Shown in pieces: positions 1 through 9,142 of a DNA stretch of 64,000 nucleotides; positions within the stretch are counted from its first letter, which is position 1; each line of letters opens with the position of its first letter. Position numbers and translations under genes: made by a program. The notes below the pieces were generated by a model that saw only the letters and a program-made list of their open reading frames with translations, did not search any database and had not been told where the DNA came from. This stretch comes from Roseibium denhamense (lineage in GTDB: Bacteria > Pseudomonadota > Alphaproteobacteria > Rhizobiales > Stappiaceae): contig NZ_SMLZ01000116.1 in NCBI RefSeq assembly GCF_009711415.1, positions 301,564 through 365,563 of the forward strand, read 5' to 3'.

Positions 1-124
1 CTTGCGGGCTGGCCGCCGCGGGTGTCGCAGCTGCCGGCGCTGCCGATTGCTGCTGTGTCTGGCAGCCGGTCAACGCCAGGAGCGCTGTTCCGACTCCAGC
101 CAGAATGAGTTTTTGCACTGTCAT
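1..124 (-). CDS. Lipoprotein, C-terminus beyond window edge
   Basis: Partial gene; only the first 41 codons are inside the window. The product begins MTVQKLILAG, has a short hydrophobic segment and then a clear lipobox (LTGC) at about residues 18-21, so it should be lipidated and membrane anchored. After the cysteine the sequence is rich in Gln, Ala and Pro, like a flexible linker. The ATG is preceded by GGAGAATGAC, a good ribosome binding site. It lies 19 bases downstream of the caspase-like gene on the same strand, so the two are probably co-transcribed. Nothing can be said about the mature domain. Confidence 0.7.
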   Translation of the reverse strand, partial: MTVQKLILAGVGTALLALTGCQTQQQSAAPAAATPAAASPQ

Positions 125-143
125 GTCATTCTCCTTCGGCCCG

Positions 144-2858
144 TTAAAAGAGATCGTAGCGCGGACGGTCCTGTTCCCACTCATACTTGACCAATTCAAC
201 CAAAGCAGGATCCCCTGTCACCGCAGACCGGCCGCTTGCTTCAAAGAACGCCGCAAGGGCGGCGCGGGTCTTGCGCCCGGGCTGGCCGTCCACCGGGCCA
301 GGATCGAAGCCAAGATCCGTCAATGTCTGTTGGAGAGCCCGGGCCTTTGCCCGCCGGTCCGCACTGGCAAGACCGTCTGTTGCCTTCTGGGCGGCGGATG
401 AAGCCGGATCAACCGCGACAGCCAGGGCCAGCATCTTGACCCGCTCCTGGGCCGCTGCATCTCCCGATTGCCGCCCAAGCATGAAGGCGGTGTTGAAAGC
501 CCCCCATGGGTCGCCCCGTTCCGCGCTTTCGCGGAACCATCTGGTGGCTTCGGCCTCGCTCTTTTCGACGCCCTGGCCGTTAAAATACATCAAGCCAATT
601 GCGGTTCCGGCGGCAGGATGCCCGCCCTCGTGGGCTTTTTTAAACCAACCCAAGGCCGCAGCCATGTCTTCCGGAACGCCCTTCCCGTCCCGGTAGAGGG
701 TGCCGAGGTTGAGGTAGCCGTAAACATCATCCCGGGCGGCGGACCGGTTAAAGTAGTAGACAGCCCGGCTGATATCCTCATCGACATGCTGGCCGCGCAG
801 GTAGAAACCACCGATCGCATTGAACGCAAATGTATGTCCGGCCTCGACGGCTTGCAGGAGTTTTTCAAGTCCGGCCTGTTCGTCCTGAACAGTGCCCTCG
901 CCCTTGATCTGGGCAAGGCCAAGCGAATGCAGCGCATAGGCATCGCCGCGTTCAGCCGCCTGTTCATAAAGCGAAACCGCCCGTTCCTGATCCCGGTCGA
1001 TCCCCGCACCAAGATAATGCATTCTGCCAAGAACCTGTCCGGCCCTTACATGTCCCATCTGGTAGGCGCGCTCAAAGTCCTTTGCTGCCTGGGCAAGGTC
1101 TCCAGCCGCGAACGATCCCCGGCCGCGCTGAAACACAAACCGGCCAACCTCCGGATAGGTTTCCATGGCCTCGGAGCAAGCCGTAATAACGGCTGGTGCG
1201 TCCAGTTCGTTTGCAAGCCGGCCTTCGGCGACGGCCTGCAGGTCGAAAGGTTGAGCCGCCAGATCGTCACACGCAGTCACTTCCGGGCGAACCCGTTGAG
1301 CAACGGTCATTGCGGGTGCATCGGCCGTTTCAGGAATTTCAAGTTCGAACTGGCGGACACTGTCATTGCTTCCTATTTGCGGCCGAACGGTCAAGCTGTT
1401 CAACGCAGATGCCGGCAGCCGGTCACCGGCCTGCAGCAGCCGGTCATCGGAGGCAAGCTGCAATTGCGGATCAACGGAAACGACTTTCAACCACGAAGCG
1501 CTCGGACCGACGCCTTGAACAGGGGCCTCCGCATAGAGCGGGATCGGACCAACACCAACGGGTGCGGCCTTGGCGCCCGTTTGCACTGTGTCCTTCAACC
1601 AGGTTTTCAGTTCGGCAAGGAGCGCTGGGCCGCTCTCTTGCGGCGCGGGAACCGGCTCGTCTGAAGGCGTATCCGCCTCCGAAATAGTGACCGATGCAAT
1701 GGCAGACGCCGTTCCACCCCAGGTATCCGTCACCTCATATCCGATAAGTTCAACCCCTGCACCACCCGCGCTGCCTGGGACATAAGCCAAACCGGCCAGG
1801 TCGGCGGCAGCCACCTGAACGCCTTCGGTGACCTCCGTTCCATCGATGAGAACCAGTTTTCCGCGCTCCGGCGCGAGCGTTATCAGGGCGGTTACGTCAC
1901 CCCCTTCAGGCTGGACAGGTTCGGGTATTCCCAAGGGAGTGGCGCTATCACTTGCCAAAATGCCGATCCGGTGGTGCGCGGTGACAACCGGGGCCGGTTT
2001 GGGCGGGACGAAGTAAAAATCAGTGACAAGGGTAGAATCTTCATAAGGGATCTGCCGGCCGCCCGTCTTTTCGACCACGTCTTCCCGGACCCGCGTCATC
2101 AGATCCTTGATTTCCAGTGCCGGGTTGAGAGCGTTAGCCACAACAGAGGTTGTAAACGGGCTCATGGGCCCTGCCCCGTCATAAGCCACTTCGCCAGGGC
2201 GGGTGGCATAGGAGATGAAGGCCCCCAACTTGTTCGGAATACGCCGCAATCCGCGGGTTTTGCCAAGGCTGTACTCTTCTTCGCCCCAATATAGACTTGC
2301 GATCTCGAACGGATTGTCCCGGCAGGCATCCAGCATGACGATTTGCAAACTGGAAGCTGCCTTCATGTAATCGAGGAGATGCGAGACCTTCAGGCTTTCA
2401 AATTCCAGATCATATTGCGAGGCAAGTTTGGCATCGACCGGAAGCAAGAAATTGGAATCGCCCACCTGAAGCGCATGACCGGAATAGTAAAAGAGCGCCG
2501 TGTCTCCGTCGTTCAGTTCCCGCAAAAACTTCCGCACGACCAATTCGAGTTCTTTTTTGGTCAAGTCCGTCCCGATGGTCACATCGAAATCTGCATCGCG
2601 AAGCGTCTTCGTGATGGCAGCCGTATCATTCAGAGGATTTTCAAGCGGTTCAACGTAGCGGTAGGCCTCGTTGCCGATGACAAGCGCAACCCTGCGGCCA
2701 TTTTCAACAGATGCCTCGGCGGCTCCGTGCCCGATCATGAATACCAAGGGCAATGAAAAGATGGCGGTCTTCAACGCGGGCATGCGGGGTTTGTATTTGA
2801 TACCGGTCACCGGGTTGCGGCCCGGACTGCGTTCCGGAGAAGAATACGCGTTTTTCAT
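144..2858 (-). CDS. Exported caspase-like (C14) protein with Sel1 repeats and peptidoglycan-binding domain
   Basis: Predicted 904-residue envelope protein. The ATG at 2858 was chosen because GAGG lies six bases upstream; the frame is open further up without a better site. A signal-peptide-like hydrophobic stretch ends near residue 48. A caspase/metacaspase-like p20 domain follows with both expected catalytic residues: His128 in YYSGHA and Cys179 in LDACRDNPF. The middle holds a cadherin/VCBS-like beta segment (ITLAPERGKLVL region). About five Sel1-type helical repeats (LGxxYxxGxGV pattern) fill roughly residues 590-800. The end resembles a PG_binding_1 domain (LQQTLTDLGFDPGPVDG). Caspase-Sel1 proteins are known in alphaproteobacteria, but their substrates are mostly unknown. 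It probably cleaves proteins or serves as a scaffold in the periplasm; this role is inferred. Confidence 0.85.
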   Translation of the reverse strand: MKNAYSSPERSPGRNPVTGIKYKPRMPALKTAIFSLPLVFMIGHGAAEASVENGRRVALVIGNEAYRYVEPLENPLNDTAAITKTLRDADFDVTIGTDLTKKELELVVRKFLRELNDGDTALFYYSGHALQVGDSNFLLPVDAKLASQYDLEFESLKVSHLLDYMKAASSLQIVMLDACRDNPFEIASLYWGEEEYSLGKTRGLRRIPNKLGAFISYATRPGEVAYDGAGPMSPFTTSVVANALNPALEIKDLMTRVREDVVEKTGGRQIPYEDSTLVTDFYFVPPKPAPVVTAHHRIGILASDSATPLGIPEPVQPEGGDVTALITLAPERGKLVLIDGTEVTEGVQVAAADLAGLAYVPGSAGGAGVELIGYEVTDTWGGTASAIASVTISEADTPSDEPVPAPQESGPALLAELKTWLKDTVQTGAKAAPVGVGPIPLYAEAPVQGVGPSASWLKVVSVDPQLQLASDDRLLQAGDRLPASALNSLTVRPQIGSNDSVRQFELEIPETADAPAMTVAQRVRPEVTACDDLAAQPFDLQAVAEGRLANELDAPAVITACSEAMETYPEVGRFVFQRGRGSFAAGDLAQAAKDFERAYQMGHVRAGQVLGRMHYLGAGIDRDQERAVSLYEQAAERGDAYALHSLGLAQIKGEGTVQDEQAGLEKLLQAVEAGHTFAFNAIGGFYLRGQHVDEDISRAVYYFNRSAARDDVYGYLNLGTLYRDGKGVPEDMAAALGWFKKAHEGGHPAAGTAIGLMYFNGQGVEKSEAEATRWFRESAERGDPWGAFNTAFMLGRQSGDAAAQERVKMLALAVAVDPASSAAQKATDGLASADRRAKARALQQTLTDLGFDPGPVDGQPGRKTRAALAAFFEASGRSAVTGDPALVELVKYEWEQDRPRYDLF

Positions 2859-3253
2859 ACTATCCTCAGCGCTCTTGTCGTCCGGCCCACTATCGCACCT
2901 TCTCACCGCACCGGATGTGACAGCGCGCACACCGTGAACATTTTACCAGCGCCCCGGGCTCCCCACATTCCTTTACGTTAAGTGATGCACACTTACCCGT
3001 GGCGTGCAAGACGTATCCCCATCCTTCCGTTGGAAACACCCGGCATGGACGACCAATCGGGCATTCAAGACTGAGTCCTGGGTGCTTTTCATGCGGGCCG
3101 AGTCAAATTACGTTAGGCCACCACCTGCCAATCGTTCGACGTCGAATGAACGGCAGAGAGATGTACTTTTTGAAGGTGTTAAAGCGCCGGACGTGTCCCT
3201 TCCCGGGCGCTGGGCGCCTGTAACATACTCGCCGTGTGTGAACCGGAGTCCTC
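2859..3253. other. Divergent intergenic region
   Basis: Between the divergent caspase-like and GNAT genes. No convincing gene is seen. A TTTACGTTAA sequence lies at 2972-2981, one base off the TTTACGTAAA palindromes at 10813 and 53812. The GNAT gene has its ribosome binding site GGAG just before 3254. No clear sigma-70 promoter could be read. Confidence 0.4.
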
Positions 3254-4105
3254 ATGACCAGCAAACTCAAAATCCGCCCACTGGAACAGCACGAGATGAA
3301 AGTTCCAATGGATATGGCTGGCGAGGAAGGCTGGAACCCTGGGCTGGAGGACGGCGCCGCGTTTTTTGCGGCCGACTCCAAGGGGTTTTTCTGCGGTGAA
3401 ATCGACGGCAAGCTGATCAACGTCATCTCAGCGGTGAAATATGAAGACAGCTTCGGCTTCATCGGCCTTTACATCTGCAAACCCGAGTTCCGGCAACAAG
3501 GGTTTGGCCATGTGATCTGGGATCATGCCATGGGCTATCTCGGTAACCGCCTGATCGGGCTTGATGCCGTTCTTGAACAGACGGCCAGTTACGCTGAGCA
3601 TGGATTCCGGTCTGTCTACCGGAACATCCGGAATGCCGGGATATCCCAGTGGGACACACCGATGGATCCGCGCATCGCCCCGCTTGGACACGGCATTTTC
3701 CCATCAGTCGTTGATTATGACCGCCGCTTTTTCCCCGCTGGCCGCACCCAATTTCTGAGACAGTGGTGCGCGCCCATGCTGGAAACAAGGCGCGGATTTG
3801 CCTTTGTCGACGATGGTGAGTTCCGGGGTTACGGCGTTCTGAGAAAGTGCCTTGAGGGATACAAGATCGGCCCGCTATTCGCAGACACGCCCGAAATCGC
3901 CGACATATTGTTTCAAGCACTGGCCGGTCAGGTCAAAGGCGACCCTATCATCCTCGATACACCCGAGCCCAATGCAGCCGCGCTGCTTTTGGCGGAGCAA
4001 TACGAATTGTCGCCGGAGTTCGAGACATTCCGCATGTATCGCGGCCTTGCACCCGAACTGCCGCTCGACCAGATGTTCGGCATTACCACTTTCGAACTTG
4101 GATAA
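3254..4105 (+). CDS. GNAT family N-acetyltransferase, two-domain
   Basis: 283 residues. The N-terminal half is a GNAT fold: a beta-strand pair (FGFIGLYICKPEFR) leads into the acetyl-CoA pyrophosphate loop RQQGFGHVIWDHAM (near residues 82-95), and AVLEQTASYAEHGFRSVYRN follows the usual end of the domain. The C-terminal ~120 residues look like the second, degenerate acetyltransferase-like domain of YitH/HolE-type proteins (ending in a FRMYRG motif). The substrate cannot be predicted. The start has GGAG eight bases upstream. The gene stands alone and converges on the ornithine-cyclodeaminase-like gene 49 bases further on. Confidence 0.75.
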   Translation: MTSKLKIRPLEQHEMKVPMDMAGEEGWNPGLEDGAAFFAADSKGFFCGEIDGKLINVISAVKYEDSFGFIGLYICKPEFRQQGFGHVIWDHAMGYLGNRLIGLDAVLEQTASYAEHGFRSVYRNIRNAGISQWDTPMDPRIAPLGHGIFPSVVDYDRRFFPAGRTQFLRQWCAPMLETRRGFAFVDDGEFRGYGVLRKCLEGYKIGPLFADTPEIADILFQALAGQVKGDPIILDTPEPNAAALLLAEQYELSPEFETFRMYRGLAPELPLDQMFGITTFELG

Positions 4106-4154
4106 GCGGCGTGGGGTCTTCTTAAAAATGGATCCCAACACCGTCAGCTGATCG

Positions 4155-5099
4155 TCAATGACCGCCATTGCGATAGGCCAGCATGGCGCCCGCAAGGTCT
4201 TCCAAAGCGGCTCCAACAGACTTGAAAACAGTGATCGCCTCGCTGGATTGGCGACCTGGATGGTCTGACCGGCAAAGTTCGTAAAGATCCGCCTTGATGT
4301 CCGCTTCCGTAATCAAACCGGCTTTCATGGGTTGTACAATATCGCCGCCTTCGACGAGGCACCCATCGCGTGTGTCGACATAAAGTTCTGCGCGCTTGAT
4401 TACCTCGTCATCACTTTCGCGCATGGACGGCTTGAATGCCCCGACCAGATCGACATGGGTACCGGCTCTCAGGTCCGCCCCCCGGATCAGAGGCTCCGAT
4501 GACAAGGTGGCTGCGCTCACGATGTCCGCATTTTCAAGCGCTTCGCCGAGTTTCCCGGCAACAGTGACCTTGACCGGATAGGACGAGCCGATTTCCCTTG
4601 CCAGGTTTGCCGATTTTTCTTTCGACCGCCCCCAGATGGTGACCTGTTTGATCGGTCTGACCGCCATGTGTGCCCCAACGAGGTTGATGGCCAACCGGCC
4701 CGTCCCAACGACAAGCAGATGCTCCGCATCCGGCCGCGCAAGGTAGGATGCCGCAAGGGCCGAAGCGGCGGCTGTCCGGCGCGCAGTCAACTCGCCGCCA
4801 TCGATCAGCGCAAGCATCTTCCCCGTGCGCGCATCCGACAGCAAATACTGGGCAGACACGGCTGGAAGATTGCGGTCCGAATTGCCCGGTACGACATTCG
4901 CGACCTTCACACCGGAAAAGCCACCTGGCACCCATGCGGGCATCAAGAGCATGGTTCCGTCCTCTTCACCAGGTATTTCGACATCATGGTGATGCCGGGT
5001 CGGCATAACGCAGCCGCTTTGAAATATGGCCCTCAAACTGTCGATGAGTTCGGGGAAAGGAAGGGCATCGCGGGTCTGGTCTTCACTCAGCAGCAGCAT
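4155..5099 (-). CDS. Ornithine cyclodeaminase / mu-crystallin family protein
   Basis: 314 residues from the ATG at 5099; a TTG nine bases earlier is the alternative, and neither has a strong ribosome binding site. The protein has the family's substrate-binding N-terminus (TMLLMPAW, GVKVANVVPGN), the conserved ARRTAAASALAASYLA helix, and a Rossmann NAD(P)-binding loop VVGTGRLAINL. The usual Gln of GTGxQA is Arg here. DLVGAFKPSMRE and D-E pairs match the family. Members deaminate ornithine to proline or reduce cyclic imines such as ketimines or pyrroline-2-carboxylate; sequence alone does not decide. It sits downstream of the liv operon terminator, so it is probably a separate unit. Confidence 0.8.
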   Translation of the reverse strand: MLLLSEDQTRDALPFPELIDSLRAIFQSGCVMPTRHHHDVEIPGEEDGTMLLMPAWVPGGFSGVKVANVVPGNSDRNLPAVSAQYLLSDARTGKMLALIDGGELTARRTAAASALAASYLARPDAEHLLVVGTGRLAINLVGAHMAVRPIKQVTIWGRSKEKSANLAREIGSSYPVKVTVAGKLGEALENADIVSAATLSSEPLIRGADLRAGTHVDLVGAFKPSMRESDDEVIKRAELYVDTRDGCLVEGGDIVQPMKAGLITEADIKADLYELCRSDHPGRQSSEAITVFKSVGAALEDLAGAMLAYRNGGH

Positions 5100-5197
5100 G
5101 TTTGGCAATCGTCAGGTCTATCGGTGGGATGTTACGCTGCTACAAGACCACAGGACCCGTGGACACACCATGGTTTTGTCGGGAAAATTCAACACAT

Positions 5198-5228
5198 GAA
5201 AAAAGCCAGACCGTTTCCGGCCTGGCTT
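5198..5228 (-). terminator. Rho-independent terminator of the liv operon
   Basis: On the minus strand AAGCCAG pairs with CTGGCTT across a GC-rich loop and is followed by a run of T. It lies 27 bases past the livF stop codon. Confidence 0.75.
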
Positions 5229-5254
5229 GATGTCGGGCAACGCGTAAATAGCGG

Positions 5255-6034
5255 TCAGATCGCGAGGTATTCCTGGCGCAGCTCGGCGTTGTCGAGAACT
5301 TCCTGGGCCGAGCCGTCGAAAACGACTTCGCCCATATCGAGGATCACGGCACGGTCAGCAAGGTGCAGCGCGGCAATTGCATTCTGCTCCACGATCACAG
5401 TGGTGATGCCAAGATCCTTGACGCCTTCCAGGATCCGCTCGATCTCCTGCACAATGACCGGTGCAAGCCCTTCATAGGGCTCGTCCAAGAGCAGTAGCTT
5501 GATGTCCCGCGCCAGCGCCCTGGCGACAGCCAGCATCTGCTGTTCGCCGCCGGACATGGTTGTGCCTTCCTGATTGCGGCGTTCCGCAAGCCGCGGAAAG
5601 TGTTCATAGATCCGTTCGATCGACCAGCCCTTCGGCTCGGCAATCTGGGAGAGTTCAAGATTTTCTTGAACTGTCAGACCTTGGATAATCCGCCGGTCTT
5701 CCGGCACCAGCCCAACGCCGAGGCGGGACGCCTCATAGCTCTTCATTTCGTGCAAGGGCTTGTGATCGAGCCAGATCTCGCCATGGGTCAGGGCTGGATC
5801 GTCCATCCGCGCGATCGTTCTCAACGTTGAGGTCTTGCCGGCACCATTCCGGCCCAGAAGGGCCAGAATTTCGCCCTCGCGGATGTCGAAGCTTACGCCC
5901 TGAACGATGTAGCTTTCGCCGTAATAGGCATGCAGATCCCAGGCGGAGAAGAACGCAGGGGCCGCGCCCCGCGCCTTGCGCGGCTGAATGCCCGGCGCGG
6001 ACTTGCCCTCAAATTGGTTTTCGAGAATGCTCAC
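5255..6034 (-). CDS. livF: Branched-chain amino acid-type ABC transporter ATPase LivF
   Basis: 259 residues. One of two cytoplasmic ATPases of a HAAT-family importer. Visible motifs are Walker A LLGRNGAGKTST (about residue 58), Q-loop region, signature MSGGEQQMLAVARAL, Walker B LLLLDEP and the switch His-equivalent in VIVEQNAI. An extension of about 30 residues precedes the ABC domain. Its ATG overlaps the livG stop by four bases (ATGA), so the two are translationally coupled. It is the last gene of the operon and is followed by a terminator. The substrate is set by the binding protein and need not be leucine. Confidence 0.93.
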   Translation of the reverse strand: MSILENQFEGKSAPGIQPRKARGAAPAFFSAWDLHAYYGESYIVQGVSFDIREGEILALLGRNGAGKTSTLRTIARMDDPALTHGEIWLDHKPLHEMKSYEASRLGVGLVPEDRRIIQGLTVQENLELSQIAEPKGWSIERIYEHFPRLAERRNQEGTTMSGGEQQMLAVARALARDIKLLLLDEPYEGLAPVIVQEIERILEGVKDLGITTVIVEQNAIAALHLADRAVILDMGEVVFDGSAQEVLDNAELRQEYLAI

Positions 6035-6786
6035 AGGTGCGCTCCTCCCAGATAGGCTTCCTGAACACGCGGATCGCCCTTGATATCTTCCGGCTTGCCT
6101 TCCGCGATGATCGTTCCCTGAGCAAGAACGGTCACCTTTTCGGCCAGCGAGAACACCACGTGCATGTCGTGTTCGATAACGACCTTGGTGATGCCACGGT
6201 CACCGATGCGTTTCAGGAGATCGATGGTATTGTTTGTGTCGGCACGGGACATACCGGCGGTCGGCTCATCCAGGAGCAGAAGCTTCGGGTCCTGGGACAG
6301 GCACATGGCCAGCTCCAGGCGCCGCTTGTCACCGCGCGAGAGCGAACTTGCAATGATGTCCCGCTTTTCGGCCAAACCGACATCCTCGAGCATATGCATC
6401 GCCTTGTCGCGGATCTCGGCGTCCTGATCCACCCGGGCAAAGGCATGAAGAGCAAAGTCTCCATCCCGCTTTGCCAAGGCCGGGATCATAATGTTTTCAA
6501 GGAGCGTGAGCTCGCCGAATATCTCCGGTGTCTGAAAAACGCGGGAGACACCCACCTGGTTGATTTCGTGCGGCTTCATTCCCGTCAGAGAAATATCGCC
6601 GAACATCACGGTTCCCGTATCGGGCGCAAGGCGCCCGATCATGCAGTTCAGGAAGGTCGACTTACCGGCACCGTTTGGTCCGATGATGGCGTGAACGGTC
6701 CCCTCGTTGACCTTAAAGTTCACATTGTTGAGTGCTTTCAGGCCGCCAAACGACTTGTTCACACCTTCTACGCGTAAGATTTCCAT
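6031..6786 (-). CDS. livG: Branched-chain amino acid-type ABC transporter ATPase LivG
   Basis: 251 residues. Second ATPase of the importer. Walker A IIGPNGAGKSTFLN is near residue 34, the signature LSRGDKRRLELAM is a normal LivG variant with R in place of G, Walker B is LLLLDEPTAGM, and VVIEHDMHVVFSLAEKV carries the switch His. The C-terminus ends with VQEAYLGG, typical of LivG. It begins 12 bases after livM and overlaps livF. Confidence 0.93.
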   Translation of the reverse strand: MEILRVEGVNKSFGGLKALNNVNFKVNEGTVHAIIGPNGAGKSTFLNCMIGRLAPDTGTVMFGDISLTGMKPHEINQVGVSRVFQTPEIFGELTLLENIMIPALAKRDGDFALHAFARVDQDAEIRDKAMHMLEDVGLAEKRDIIASSLSRGDKRRLELAMCLSQDPKLLLLDEPTAGMSRADTNNTIDLLKRIGDRGITKVVIEHDMHVVFSLAEKVTVLAQGTIIAEGKPEDIKGDPRVQEAYLGGAHL

Positions 6787-6798
6787 GTCGCGTGTTCC

Positions 6799-8001
6799 TT
6801 ACTCGGCCGGTGCCGGGGTTGCGCCGGAGGCATCAGCCTCCTTTTTCTTCTTGCGCGAGAACAGTTTGCCGATCCGCTGGAAGCCTTCCATGATGCCACC
6901 TGGCAGGAAGATAACGATCAGCATGAACATGATCCCAAGGGTCAGGTGCCAGCCCTTGCCGATAAACGGATGGATGACGAAGACCAGGATATCGGACACA
7001 GCCTCTGGCAGAGCGGAGAACCACTCATAGAGAATGTTGTCGTTGATCTTGGAGAAGATGTTTTCACAGTACTTGATAAATCCAGCGCCTAAGACCGGAC
7101 CAATCAACGTACCCGCGCCACCTAAGATCGTCATCAGGACCACTTCACCAGAGGCCGTCCATTGCATGCGCTCAGCTCCGGCCAGCGGATCCATGGCAAC
7201 CATCAGACCGCCTGCGAGCCCAGCATACATGCCTGAGATAACGAAGGCTGCGAGAGTGTAAGGCCGTGAGTTCAAACCCGTGAAGTTCATCCGCTGCTGG
7301 TTGGACTTGACAGCTCGCAACATCATCCCGAATGGCGAACGGAATATCCTGACCGCGATATAGAACGCTATCATCATAACCACAGCGCACAGGTAGTAGC
7401 CCGCGTTGAAGGTGAAGAGCCACCCGCCCAACGACAACTCAAAACTGTCACGCATGTTTACGCCAAAGAAATGCGCCAACGGAATGCTGCCGTCGACCTG
7501 GCTTACACCGAGGATCCGCGGATCATCCAACGCAAGCTGCAATCCGGTCTCACCGTTAGTGATCGGTGTCAGAACCGAGTAAGCAAGGGAGAAAGACATC
7601 TGGGCGAAAGCGAGGGTCAGGATCGAGAAGTAAATACCCGATCGCCTTAGCGAGATGTAGCCGACCAATAGAGAGAACAGACCAGCGAAAATCACGGAAA
7701 TGATGATGGCCGGAAGCACATTCATGGTCAGCAGCTTCATCATCCAGACGCCGGCGTAGGAGCCCACTCCCAAAAAGGCGGCGTGGCCAAAGCTGAGATA
7801 ACCCGTCAGGCCGAAGAGGATGTTGAAGCCAATTGCAAAGATCCCGAAGATCAGGAAACGCTGCATAAGGTCCGGATAACCGGCATTGAACTGCGCAAGT
7901 TCGGAGTTTTCCGGAAACGGGTTCAACAGGAAGGGGGCCAACACCACCAATAGAAGAACCAGCAGGAAAAGGGACGTATCTTTTTTATCTAAACCCAACA
8001 T
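6799..8001 (-). CDS. livM: Branched-chain amino acid-type ABC permease LivM
   Basis: 400 residues, a polytopic inner-membrane permease with about ten hydrophobic segments. The LivM hallmark region [20 protein letters not shown] is near residue 70, and the ATPase-contact segment [16 protein letters not shown] is near residue 290. The C-terminal tail is charged (SRKKKKEAD). GGAGAG precedes the start, and the livH stop is only three bases upstream, so the genes are coupled. Confidence 0.92.
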   Translation of the reverse strand: MLGLDKKDTSLFLLVLLLVVLAPFLLNPFPENSELAQFNAGYPDLMQRFLIFGIFAIGFNILFGLTGYLSFGHAAFLGVGSYAGVWMMKLLTMNVLPAIIISVIFAGLFSLLVGYISLRRSGIYFSILTLAFAQMSFSLAYSVLTPITNGETGLQLALDDPRILGVSQVDGSIPLAHFFGVNMRDSFELSLGGWLFTFNAGYYLCAVVMMIAFYIAVRIFRSPFGMMLRAVKSNQQRMNFTGLNSRPYTLAAFVISGMYAGLAGGLMVAMDPLAGAERMQWTASGEVVLMTILGGAGTLIGPVLGAGFIKYCENIFSKINDNILYEWFSALPEAVSDILVFVIHPFIGKGWHLTLGIMFMLIVIFLPGGIMEGFQRIGKLFSRKKKKEADASGATPAPAE

Positions 8002-8004
8002 CGC

Positions 8005-9036
8005 TTAGCTCTCCATGACGCCTTTGCGCCCCATCAATCCACGCGGACGGGTCAGCAGGATTACAATGGCAACGAGGTAAATGATGATCTGATTGATGCC
8101 CGGCAGCAGGGAAACCACCTGCGCCATCGAGGCGAAGCTCTCAAGGATCCCGAGAACAAAACCGGCTAGGACGGCACCCGGAAGCGACCCCATACCGCCG
8201 ACAACAACCACGACGAAACTCAGGACAAGGAAGTCCATGCCCATATGGTAGTTCGGTGAATTAATCGGTGCATACATGACCCCAGCCAGCCCGGCAACGA
8301 CTGCTGCTAAGGCAAACATCACCGTGAAACGCTTGTCGATATTGATGCCAAGAAGCCCGACCGTCTGTCTGTCGGCCATGCCGGCCCGCACCACCATTCC
8401 GAACGTGGTGTATTGCAGGAAGGCGAAGACGCCTCCAATAATGACCGCCGCGAACAGGAAGTACACGATCCGCCAGTACGGATAGATGATCACGTTCGGG
8501 TCCATTCCGATCATGGCTCCGAAATCGAAGCTGCCTGCGAACACATCCGGCGCCGGCGTCGGGATCGGGTTTGCACCAAAAAAGTATTTAATGATTTCCT
8601 GGAGTACGATAGCGAGGCCGAAGGTAACAAGGATCTGATCCGCATGCGGGCGCTTGTAGAAATACTTGATCAGACCGCGTTCCATGGCGAGGCCGATAAA
8701 CGCCATGATCGGGATCGAGAACAGGATCCCAAGCGGGACGGACCAGTCGATGATGGCAGCTCCTGTTTCCGGTCCAAACCAGGCTTCCACGTAAGGCGTT
8801 TCCACCTTTAGCGGATTTCCAAGAAAGTCGGTCCGTTCCGGGTCAATTGTCGTGTAGGACAATGACAGCAGGCGGCTCAGGGTAACCGCACAAAAGGCGC
8901 CGATCATGAACAAGGCGCCATGCGCGAAGTTCACCACGCCTAGTGTGCCGAAGATGAGGGTCAGCCCGAGTGCGATCAGCGCATAGGCCGATCCCTTGTC
9001 CAGACCATTCAGAATTTGAAGAAGTATCGCGTCCAT
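8005..9036 (-). CDS. livH: Branched-chain amino acid-type ABC permease LivH
   Basis: 343 residues, inner-membrane permease. It starts with the typical LivH N-terminus (ILNGLDKGSAYALIALGLTL) and NFAHGALFMIGAF, and carries GGMGSLPGAVLAGFVLGILE near residue 290, the coupling-helix region. Length is somewhat above E. coli LivH because of an insertion near residues 60-95 that contains the TDFLGNPLKVETPYVEAWFG stretch. GAAGAGCG precedes the ATG. The gene lies 106 bases after the binding-protein gene, separated from it by a strong hairpin. Confidence 0.92.
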   Translation of the reverse strand: MDAILLQILNGLDKGSAYALIALGLTLIFGTLGVVNFAHGALFMIGAFCAVTLSRLLSLSYTTIDPERTDFLGNPLKVETPYVEAWFGPETGAAIIDWSVPLGILFSIPIMAFIGLAMERGLIKYFYKRPHADQILVTFGLAIVLQEIIKYFFGANPIPTPAPDVFAGSFDFGAMIGMDPNVIIYPYWRIVYFLFAAVIIGGVFAFLQYTTFGMVVRAGMADRQTVGLLGINIDKRFTVMFALAAVVAGLAGVMYAPINSPNYHMGMDFLVLSFVVVVVGGMGSLPGAVLAGFVLGILESFASMAQVVSLLPGINQIIIYLVAIVILLTRPRGLMGRKGVMES

Positions 9037-9099
9037 CGCTCTTCGCTCGGATCAAAGCGCGCGTGGCAACTGCCCCCAACCGCGCATAGTTTTAAGGAT

Positions 9100-9127
9100 C
9101 AGGCAGGGCAGAAAACCGCCCTGCCTG
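9100..9127 (-). promoter_or_regulatory. Intercistronic hairpin between binding protein and livH
   Basis: A perfect 10-base-pair stem, CAGGCAGGGC with GCCCTGCCTG, around an 8-base loop. No run of T follows on the minus strand, so it is more likely an mRNA-stabilising or partial-attenuation element than a full terminator. Such elements often keep binding-protein mRNA more abundant than permease mRNA. Confidence 0.6.
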
Positions 9128-9142
9128 CTAAATATGTTTGGG

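Noticed and set aside
468-1664. 398-codon frame antisense to the caspase-like gene
   Set aside because: Mirror frame over well-supported Sel1 repeats; no recognisable protein.
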